A stretch of 5,082 nt of DNA from Gammaproteobacteria bacterium (GTDB taxonomy: Bacteria; Pseudomonadota; Gammaproteobacteria; Arenicellales; UBA868): assembly GCA_003529705.1 (NCBI GenBank), contig DPVA01000057.1, forward strand, positions 1 to 5,082, in the 5' to 3' direction. The translations under genes and the position numbers were made by a program. The notes beneath the pieces are model-generated. The model was not told where the DNA came from and made no database searches. It saw only the letters and a list, made by a program, of their open reading frames with translations. Shown piece after piece: positions 1-5,082 of this stretch; positions within the stretch are counted from its first letter, which is position 1, and the number at the start of each line of letters is the position of its first letter.

Positions 1-156
1 AATAAAACCACAGGTGTTCACCACTACCACATCGGCATCATCGAAACCCTGTGAAAACCCGTAACCCTCTGCCCTTAACTGCGTCAGGATTCGTTCAGAG
101 TCCACGGTTGCCTTGGCGCAACCAAGGCTAACGAACCCGACAGTAGGACGCGTCAC
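1..156 (-). CDS. rimO: Ribosomal protein S12 methylthiotransferase RimO (N-terminal part, cut by left window edge)
   Basis: RimO is a radical-SAM enzyme that adds a methylthio group to the conserved aspartate of ribosomal protein S12 (Asp88 in E. coli numbering). Only the first 52 residues are visible; the family is usually around 440 aa. They form the start of the N-terminal methylthiotransferase (UPF0004) domain: [19 protein letters not shown] at residues 6-24, then a run ending [14 protein letters not shown]. Cys13 and Cys49 match two of the three cysteines that bind the auxiliary iron-sulfur cluster. The third cysteine, the radical-SAM CxxxCxxC motif and the TRAM domain would lie off the left edge. 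I chose the GTG at 156 because it is the only plausible start in this frame between the ppsR stop and the conserved VGFVSLGC block, and an AGGA lies 4 nt upstream. The gap to the ppsR stop is 20 nt, so the two are probably one transcript. The related enzyme MiaB is less likely, because the SLGCxKxxVDSERIL pattern is that of RimO. Confidence 0.93.
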   Translation of the reverse strand, partial: MTRPTVGFVSLGCAKATVDSERILTQLRAEGYGFSQGFDDADVVVVNTCGFI

Positions 157-160
157 TAGA

Positions 161-168
161 TCCTGCTC
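161..168 (-). promoter_or_regulatory. Ribosome binding site for rimO
   Basis: On the minus strand GAGCAGGA lies just before the GTG start at 156, with AGGA at 164-161 and a 4-nt spacer. The spacer is slightly short, but this is the only purine-rich stretch in the 20-nt gap after the ppsR stop, and it supports the GTG as start. Confidence 0.55.
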
Positions 169-176
169 GACAGCCG

Positions 177-1007
177 TTAGCCCAGCAACTCTCGCCGGAT
201 ACCACTTTGCTGGAGAACCGTCGTCGCAATCTCCTCAACAGAAATGCCCGAGGTGTCCGAAGTTCCGATTCCGTGATGCCGGTATAGGCCTTCGGCGCGC
301 CGCACCTCCAGCTGGCATTGGCCTAACTTGGCGTAGGGGCTGCCCGGACGGCGCTTCTCGCGGATCTCATGAAGCCGTCGAGCGTCGATGGTTAAACCGA
401 ACAGGCGCTCTCGGTACGGCTGTAGCACAGGCGGAAGTCCGTCATCGAGAAAGTCGTCGTCTGTTAGGGGATAGTTGGCGCAGTAAAGTCCAAAATGCAT
501 GGCGAGATAAACGCAGGTGGGTGTTTTCCCACTTCGGGATACCCCCACTAAGATCATATCGGCCTGATCGTAGGCATCTGAGTTAACCCCATCATCGCAG
601 TCCATCGCGAAATGAACTGCATCGATGCGGGAGTTATAACGAAGCGGATCAGTAACACCGTGACTGTATCCCGGCTGCCAACTCGGAATCACATTCAGTT
701 CTCGCGACAGTAAGCCCATAAATGAGCTAAAAACATCGATCACCAGTGCATTGGCCTTACCAATCTGTTTTCGATAATCGGCATTGACAAAGGTGAAAAA
801 AACGATGGGCCGAGACCCATCGCTTACACTACTTTCATTTATTTGGCGAAGTGCGTCTTTCAACTTATCATCGGAGTCGACGAAAGGGAGGACCGTCGTC
901 ACAAAGTGAACTAACGGAAACTGCGTCAACAGGCTTCGGGCTAATTCTTCAGCTGTCAGACCGGTACGGTCCGAGACCACAAAAACCGAACGCTTCTCAA
1001 GACCCAT
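177..1007 (-). CDS. ppsR: Phosphoenolpyruvate synthase regulatory protein (PSRP, bifunctional kinase/phosphorylase)
   Basis: This family (DUF299, also called YdiA) inactivates PEP synthase by ADP-dependent phosphorylation of the threonine next to its catalytic histidine, and reactivates it by phosphate-dependent removal of that group. The protein is cytosolic. From the ATG at 1007 it has 276 residues, almost the same as the 277 of E. coli PpsR. Visible landmarks are [10 protein letters not shown] at about 11-20, LPFVD near 40, the nucleotide-binding P-loop [10 protein letters not shown] at about 155-164, ANYPL near 177-181, LFGLTID at about 202-208 and the C-terminal [11 protein letters not shown] at about 255-265. 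The frame is also open from a GTG at 1025, but that would put the strong GGAGG inside the gene, so the ATG six codons later is preferred. The gene is divergent from ppsA, its known target, and is followed 20 nt later by rimO. Small oddities are Arg in SDRTG, where E. coli has SDGTA, and Ser in the P-loop where E. coli has Cys. Confidence 0.95.
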   Translation of the reverse strand: MGLEKRSVFVVSDRTGLTAEELARSLLTQFPLVHFVTTVLPFVDSDDKLKDALRQINESSVSDGSRPIVFFTFVNADYRKQIGKANALVIDVFSSFMGLLSRELNVIPSWQPGYSHGVTDPLRYNSRIDAVHFAMDCDDGVNSDAYDQADMILVGVSRSGKTPTCVYLAMHFGLYCANYPLTDDDFLDDGLPPVLQPYRERLFGLTIDARRLHEIREKRRPGSPYAKLGQCQLEVRRAEGLYRHHGIGTSDTSGISVEEIATTVLQQSGIRRELLG

Positions 1008-1013
1008 CTCTTT

Positions 1014-1020
1014 CCTCCCT
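1014..1020 (-). promoter_or_regulatory. Ribosome binding site that fixes the ppsR start
   Basis: The minus strand reads AGGGAGG followed by a 6-nt spacer and ATG at 1007. This is a near-perfect Shine-Dalgarno sequence. It argues against the upstream in-frame GTG at 1025, which has no purine-rich sequence at a suitable distance. Confidence 0.8.
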
Positions 1021-1059
1021 GCCACTGTTTATGGACAGATACTGATTTAAGGCAGATGC

Positions 1060-1078
1060 CGAATGTATAGCACATCCG
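1060..1078. repeat. Imperfect inverted repeat, possible operator
   Basis: CGAATGT at 1060-1066 and ACATCCG at 1072-1078 are inverted with a 5-bp spacer. Six of seven positions pair; the mismatch is 1062 against 1076. It covers the candidate -10 elements on both strands, so a bound regulator could affect both genes. It ends just before the ppsA Shine-Dalgarno. I do not recognise it as the site of a named regulator, and a repeat this short could arise by chance. Confidence 0.35.
1064..1072 (-). promoter_or_regulatory. Candidate extended -10 element for ppsR
   Basis: On the minus strand TGCTATACA has the TGn extension followed by TATACA, a fair match to TATAAT. No good -35 lies 16-18 bp upstream, which is tolerable for an extended -10 promoter. 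Transcription would begin around 1057 and give a leader of about 50 nt before the ATG at 1007. The element lies within the palindrome at 1060-1078. This is a call by eye on a short motif. Confidence 0.3.
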
Positions 1079-1079
1079 C

Positions 1080-1084
1080 AGGAG
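1080..1084 (+). promoter_or_regulatory. Ribosome binding site for ppsA
   Basis: AGGAG lies 10 nt before the ATG at 1095. The spacer is at the long end of the usual range, but no better site is present and the resulting protein length matches the family. Confidence 0.6.
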
Positions 1085-1094
1085 CAGTCGGATC

Positions 1095-3476
1095 ATGGTA
1101 ACAAGTACACAGGTGATCCCGTTCACCGAACTCGGTATGGATTCAGTCCCGATCGTAGGCGGTAAGAACGCATCGCTTGGAGAGATGATCAGCCGCCTTC
1201 ACCCGGCCGGTATTTCGGTGCCTGAAGGTTTCGCAACGACCGCCGATGCCTATCGGGCATTTCTCAGTCATGACGATCTCGGGAAACGCATCGACCAGGA
1301 GCTGATAACGCTGGATATCGAGGATATCGTACAACTGACGGAAACCGGCGGTCGAATCCGTAGTTGGATACTCGAGACACCCCTGCCAGAGCTACTGATA
1401 CAGGAGATCAGCGAACACTACGCACAACTTGGAGCAGATACTGCCGTGGCAGTCCGATCATCGGCTACCGCCGAAGATTTGCCCGAGGCTTCTTTTGCCG
1501 GACAGCAGGAAAGCTTTCTCAATGTCCGCGGTATCGATAACGTTCTTGCCGCAGTACTTGAAGTTTTTTCTTCGCTGTTCAACGACCGAGCGATCGCCTA
1601 CCGCGTGCACCAGGGCTTTGATCATACCCAGGTGGCGATCTCCGTGGGAATACAACGCATGGTCCGAAGTGATATCGGTTCAAGCGGTGTCGCATTCACC
1701 CTGGATACTGAATCCGGCTTCGCCGATGCCGTCTTTATTACTGCGAGCGTAGGGTTAGGCGAATGTGTTGTACAGGGAGCGGTAAATCCTGATGAGTTCT
1801 ATGTGCACAAACCTACTCTGAAAATCGGTAAACCGGCCATTACCCGAAGACACCTCGGTAGCAAACTGATCAAAATGGTCTATGCCGAGGTCGATGAAAC
1901 CCCCCCAGTAAAAACCGTCGATACCTCAGCAGAAGAACGAAACCACTTCTCGCTGACCGACGATCGGGTCGAAGCTCTGGCAAGTATGGCAATCGCCATT
2001 GAGGCGCACTACGGCAAGCCGATGGATATTGAGTGGGGCCTTGATGGGGAATCGGGCGAGCTCTTCATTCTTCAAGCACGACCAGAAACCGTTCAGAGCC
2101 GAACCCAGAAACAAGTCTTGGAGCGCTTCCGGCTTAACCAGACGGGTCCAGTGCTCTGTGAGGGCCGCAGCATCGGCAGCCGTATCGGATCGGGGCCAGC
2201 TCGAGTCGTTCCTTCGGTAAAAGACCTCGATAAAGTGGCCCCCGGAGACATACTGGTCACCGATATGACTGACCCCGACTGGGAACCCGTCATGAAGCGT
2301 GCAGGGGCGATTGTCACCAACCGGGGTGGACGCACCTGCCACGCCGCCATTATCGCCCGTGAACTCGGCATTCCGGCAGTCGTAGGCTGCGGCAAAGCCA
2401 CCTCGGCACTTACCGAAGGTCTCGCTGTCACCGTCTCATGTGCAGAAGGCGATACCGGCCGGGTGTACGAAGGGAAACTGGATTTTGAGATCGAGCGAAT
2501 CGACCTTGCCGATATGCCTGAACTGGCATTCAAAATCAGCATGAATATCGGCAACCCCGAGCGGGCTTTTGATTTTCAGGGTCTACCCAACGCTGGTGTA
2601 GGGCTCGCCCGGCTGGAATTCATCATCAACAACACCATCGGCGTTCACCCTAAGGCCCTACTCAACTATGACCGGCTGGAATCGGACGTGCGGGCCGAAG
2701 TCGATCGGGCAATGGCGGGCTATCAAAGCCCGGTCGACTTTTATGTAAAGAAGCTGGCTGAAGGTGTTTCTCATATCGGCGCGGCCTTTCATCCAAAACC
2801 TGTCATCGTCCGACTTTCTGACTTCAAATCCAATGAATACGCTAACATGATCGGCGGAAGGGACTTTGAACCCCGGGAAGACAATCCGATGCTCGGTTTC
2901 CGTGGTGCCGCCCGTTACATCGACTCGGGGTTTCGCGAATGCTTCGAACTTGAATGCCAGGCACTGAAATTTGTCCGGGATGAAATGGGGCTGACCAACA
3001 TCTGGCTGATGGTGCCTTTTGTCCGAACCATGACGGAGGCCGAAAAAGTCATTGGTCTGCTGGCTGCTAACGGACTTGTGCGGGGTGTCAACGATCTCAA
3101 AGTGATTATGATGTGCGAGATTCCGTCAAATGCCCTTCTGGCCGATGCCTTTCTGGAATACTTCGACGGATTCTCTATCGGCTCCAATGACCTCACACAA
3201 CTGGCATTGGGCCTCGACCGTGACTCCGGCGACATTGCGCACCTGTTCGACGAGCGCAATGAAGCCGTAAAAGTCCTGCTTCACCAGGCCATTGCCGCCT
3301 GCCGGCGCGCCGGAAAATACGTCGGCATCTGTGGTCAGGGGCCCTCGGACCATCCCGATTTCGCGCAGTGGCTGATAAATGAGGGAATTGAGAGCGTCTC
3401 GCTCAATCCCGACAGTGTTGTTCCGACCTGGCTTTACCTCTCCGGACATCAGATCGACGAGCCAGAGACTGACTGA
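1095..3476 (+). CDS. ppsA: Phosphoenolpyruvate synthase (pyruvate, water dikinase)
   Basis: It converts pyruvate, ATP and water to phosphoenolpyruvate, AMP and phosphate, the entry step to gluconeogenesis from pyruvate or lactate; the enzyme is cytosolic. At 793 aa it is complete (E. coli PpsA has 792). The order is an N-terminal ATP-grasp nucleotide-binding domain (about 15-345, with [11 protein letters not shown] at 21-31, [20 protein letters not shown] at 119-138 and DIEWGLDG at 311-318), a swivelling phosphohistidine domain (about 370-460), and a C-terminal TIM-barrel PEP/pyruvate domain (about 480-785). In [12 protein letters not shown] the phosphorylated histidine is His416, and Thr414 matches the threonine modified by PpsR. 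Cys746 in [10 protein letters not shown] matches the catalytic cysteine of the PEP-utilising family. CEIPSNA at 674-680 and [17 protein letters not shown] at 696-712 are further signatures. I see no frameshift or missing catalytic residue. Divergence from ppsR suggests shared control. Pyruvate phosphate dikinase is excluded by length and by the closer match to PpsA. Confidence 0.98.
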   Translation: MVTSTQVIPFTELGMDSVPIVGGKNASLGEMISRLHPAGISVPEGFATTADAYRAFLSHDDLGKRIDQELITLDIEDIVQLTETGGRIRSWILETPLPELLIQEISEHYAQLGADTAVAVRSSATAEDLPEASFAGQQESFLNVRGIDNVLAAVLEVFSSLFNDRAIAYRVHQGFDHTQVAISVGIQRMVRSDIGSSGVAFTLDTESGFADAVFITASVGLGECVVQGAVNPDEFYVHKPTLKIGKPAITRRHLGSKLIKMVYAEVDETPPVKTVDTSAEERNHFSLTDDRVEALASMAIAIEAHYGKPMDIEWGLDGESGELFILQARPETVQSRTQKQVLERFRLNQTGPVLCEGRSIGSRIGSGPARVVPSVKDLDKVAPGDILVTDMTDPDWEPVMKRAGAIVTNRGGRTCHAAIIARELGIPAVVGCGKATSALTEGLAVTVSCAEGDTGRVYEGKLDFEIERIDLADMPELAFKISMNIGNPERAFDFQGLPNAGVGLARLEFIINNTIGVHPKALLNYDRLESDVRAEVDRAMAGYQSPVDFYVKKLAEGVSHIGAAFHPKPVIVRLSDFKSNEYANMIGGRDFEPREDNPMLGFRGAARYIDSGFRECFELECQALKFVRDEMGLTNIWLMVPFVRTMTEAEKVIGLLAANGLVRGVNDLKVIMMCEIPSNALLADAFLEYFDGFSIGSNDLTQLALGLDRDSGDIAHLFDERNEAVKVLLHQAIAACRRAGKYVGICGQGPSDHPDFAQWLINEGIESVSLNPDSVVPTWLYLSGHQIDEPETD

Positions 3477-3489
3477 GAACTGACCTCAG
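3473..3489. repeat. Short inverted repeat across the ppsA/typA convergent junction
   Basis: CTGAG at 3473-3477 and CTCAG at 3485-3489 are exact inverted copies around a 7-nt spacer. They contain the stop codons of both convergent genes, ppsA at 3474-3476 and typA at 3488-3486. A 5-bp stem with no T-run on either side is too weak to call an intrinsic terminator. It is recorded because the junction has no better candidate. Confidence 0.25.
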
Positions 3490-5082
3490 GCCGCCCGGCT
3501 GGCGCGCTTGCGTTCGTGCTCGCGAAGGTGTTTCTTGCGAATCCGAATGGATTCAGGCGTGACTTCTACCAACTCATCTTCGTTGATGAACTCAAGCGCG
3601 TATTCAAGCGTTGTCGAAACCGGTGGTGTCAGCAGCAGATTTTCATCAGTCCCCGCGGCACGGATATTGGTCAGTTGCTTGGATTTCAGAGGATTCACGA
3701 CCAAATCATTGGATCTTGAGTGAATACCAATGATCATCCCCTCATAGACTTCAACGCCATGACCAATAAAAAGCCGACCACGCTCCTGCAGATTGAACAA
3801 GGCATAGGCCAGCGCCTTGCCGGCGGCCATGGACACCATTACCCCGTTCTTGCGCTCAGCGAGATTCCCGTCAACCCGGGGAGCATAATGATCGAACGCG
3901 TGGTACATCAATCCGGTACCCGAACTGATGGTCAGAAACTCGGAGCGAAAACCGATCAGGCCACGACTAGGGACCAGGTAATCTAAGCGCACGCGTCCAC
4001 GGCCATCAGGAACCATATCGCGTAACTGAGAACGCCGCTCTCCGAGACGCTTCATGACCCGGCCCTGATAGGTCTCCTCCACATCCACCGTGAGAGTTTC
4101 AAAGGGTTCATGAATTACACCCTGCTCTTCGCGCATGATGACCTCCGGGCCAGAGATTGCGAGCTCGTACCCCTCTCGACGCATATTTTCAATGAGAATC
4201 GAAAGGTGTAACTCACCACGCCCTGAAACCCGGAATTTGTCTAGATCCTCCATGGGCTCAACCCGCAAGGCCACGTTATGAATCAATTCACGCTCGAGCC
4301 GCTCCCTAAGATTACGGCTGGTTACAAACCGCCCTTCCCGCCCCGCGAAGGGCGAGTCGTTCACCTGAAACGTCATGCTTAACGTGGGCTGGTCAACGCT
4401 GAGTGGAAAGAGCGGCTCTACCGCCTCAGGATCACACAGCGTATCGGATATATTAAGTGAATCGAGTCCGGTCACAGCGACAATATCCCCCGCTACCGCG
4501 CTTTCCGACTCGATGCGCTCCAGCCCATAAAACGCCAGAATCTGCAGGATACGCCCCTTACGGACTTTGCCGCCTGGTTCGGCAATCGCCACCGGACCGT
4601 TACGGCAAACCTGGCCTCGCTGAATCCGGCCGATACCGATAACGCCCACATAGGGAGAATAGTCCAGCGCGCTGATCTGCATCTGGAAGGGGCCATCTGG
4701 ATCTACCGACGGAACTGGCACGTGCGTCACGATTGCTTCGAATAATGCCTGCATATCGTGGGTCGGACCTGCCGCCGGGTCCCGTGCAGACCATCCCTGT
4801 AACGCCGAGGCATAGATAACGGGAAAATCAAGTTGCTCGTCTGATGCGCCCAACCGATCGAAAAGGTCAAACGTCTGATCCAACGCCCAGTCCGGACGAC
4901 TGCCGGGACGATCCACCTTATTGATTACGACGATCGGGCGAAGTTCATGGCTGAGGGCTTTCTGCGTAACAAAACGCGTCTGAGGCATTGGGCCTTCAAC
5001 GGCATCGACCAACAGCAGAACGGAGTCGACCATCGACAATACCCTCTCTACCTCACCGCCAAAATCCGCGTGACCTGGCGTA
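3486..5082 (-). CDS. typA: Ribosome-associated translational GTPase TypA/BipA (N-terminus beyond right window edge)
   Basis: TypA/BipA is an EF-G-like GTPase that binds the 70S ribosome and supports 50S subunit assembly and stress or low-temperature growth. The visible 531 residues run into the right edge in frame. By comparison with E. coli TypA (607 aa) about 75 residues are missing, including the P-loop and switch I. The visible part opens with TPGHADFGGEVERV, the G3 motif of the GTPase domain (its Asp is off the edge). NKVD (G4) is encoded at 4922-4911, and YASAL (G5) begins about 36 residues after it. Then come the beta-barrel domain II (from FQMQISALDYSPYVGVIGIGRI), an EF-G domain III-like part with FRVSGRGELHLSILIENMRREG, a domain V-like part with GRGRVRLDYLVPSRGLIGFRSEF, and the TypA-specific C-terminal domain with GHGVEVYEGMIIGIHSRSNDL, ending in a basic tail. 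The TTG at 5039 is internal, not a start. EF-G and LepA are excluded by this C-terminal region. It converges on ppsA with a 9-bp gap. Confidence 0.97.
   Translation of the reverse strand, partial: TPGHADFGGEVERVLSMVDSVLLLVDAVEGPMPQTRFVTQKALSHELRPIVVINKVDRPGSRPDWALDQTFDLFDRLGASDEQLDFPVIYASALQGWSARDPAAGPTHDMQALFEAIVTHVPVPSVDPDGPFQMQISALDYSPYVGVIGIGRIQRGQVCRNGPVAIAEPGGKVRKGRILQILAFYGLERIESESAVAGDIVAVTGLDSLNISDTLCDPEAVEPLFPLSVDQPTLSMTFQVNDSPFAGREGRFVTSRNLRERLERELIHNVALRVEPMEDLDKFRVSGRGELHLSILIENMRREGYELAISGPEVIMREEQGVIHEPFETLTVDVEETYQGRVMKRLGERRSQLRDMVPDGRGRVRLDYLVPSRGLIGFRSEFLTISSGTGLMYHAFDHYAPRVDGNLAERKNGVMVSMAAGKALAYALFNLQERGRLFIGHGVEVYEGMIIGIHSRSNDLVVNPLKSKQLTNIRAAGTDENLLLTPPVSTTLEYALEFINEDELVEVTPESIRIRKKHLREHERKRASRAA

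Larger units (their letters stand above)
1008..1094. promoter_or_regulatory. Divergent ppsR/ppsA control region (87 bp)
   Basis: This is the only non-coding stretch of any size in the window, and it must hold the promoters and 5' leaders of both divergent genes unless these reach into the coding sequences. It contains the two Shine-Dalgarno sequences, an imperfect palindrome at 1060-1078, and two short inverted repeats: CTGT/ACAG at 1025-1028 and 1035-1038, and GGCA/TGCC at 1051-1054 and 1057-1060. No clear sigma-70 -35/-10 pair is visible for ppsA. TATAGC at 1066-1071 is the best -10-like hexamer on the plus strand, but it lacks a good -35. In E. coli, ppsA is activated by Cra (FruR); I saw no convincing Cra-type site here. 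Confidence 0.7.

Noticed and set aside
113..586. 157-codon plus-strand open frame opposite rimO and ppsR
   Set aside because: It lies antisense to two genes with strong family matches, its translation is rich in Arg, Ser and Pro with no recognisable motif, and it has no clear ribosome binding site. It is a shadow frame.
1008..1025. GTG at 1025 as the start of ppsR
   Set aside because: It would place the strong AGGGAGG Shine-Dalgarno inside the gene and has no binding site of its own. The ATG at 1007 fits the spacing and the family length.
1025..1038. CTGT/ACAG inverted repeat with a 6-bp spacer in the divergent region
   Set aside because: Four-base arms are expected by chance in a region this size, and nothing else supports a function.
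1926..2554. Overlapping minus-strand open frames (about 138 and 153 codons) inside ppsA
   Set aside because: They are antisense to the most conserved part of ppsA and overlap each other in different frames. Low stop density opposite a conserved gene explains them.
2915..3449. Minus-strand open frames (114 and 107 codons) opposite the 3' end of ppsA
   Set aside because: They are antisense to the TIM-barrel domain, mutually overlapping and without recognisable protein motifs. They are shadow frames.
3513..3526. TTCG/CGAA stem near the typA stop as a ppsA terminator
   Set aside because: It has a 4-bp stem with a 6-nt loop and no proper T-run after it, and it lies within the conserved basic tail of TypA.
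3486..5039. TTG at 5039 as the start of a 517-aa protein
   Set aside because: The same frame continues upstream to the window edge and encodes TPGHADFGGEVERV, the conserved G3 region of TypA. The gene is therefore cut by the window, not started here.

Overview
The window looks like ordinary chromosomal core DNA from a gammaproteobacterium, or a close relative, of moderate GC. All four proteins resemble their Escherichia coli and Pseudomonas counterparts along their visible length. A PEP synthase gene divergent from its regulator gene is also typical of that group. Genus cannot be fixed by eye. I see no mobile element, CRISPR array, rRNA or tRNA.

Layout: (1) Positions 1-156, minus strand: the first 52 codons of rimO, the ribosomal protein S12 methylthiotransferase, cut by the left edge. 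(2) Positions 177-1007, minus strand: ppsR, the bifunctional kinase/phosphorylase that switches PEP synthase off and on. It lies 20 nt upstream of rimO, so the two are probably co-transcribed. (3) Positions 1008-1094: an 87-bp divergent control region with both ribosome binding sites, a candidate extended -10 for ppsR and an imperfect palindrome. (4) Positions 1095-3476, plus strand: complete ppsA, phosphoenolpyruvate synthase, 793 aa. (5) Positions 3486-5082, minus strand: typA/bipA, a ribosome-associated translational GTPase, convergent with ppsA and only 9 bp from it. Its first roughly 75 codons lie beyond the right edge.

How they work together: PpsA makes PEP from pyruvate and ATP for gluconeogenic growth. 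PpsR inactivates it by phosphorylating a threonine two residues before the catalytic histidine; that Thr-Cys-His triplet is intact here (residues 414-416). RimO and TypA both act on the ribosome, so translation functions flank the PEP synthase module on both sides.

The window is almost completely coding, with gaps of 20, 87 and 9 bp. I found no convincing undescribed system. The points most worth checking are the palindrome in the divergent region, the ppsR-rimO linkage, and the lack of a recognisable terminator between ppsA and typA.
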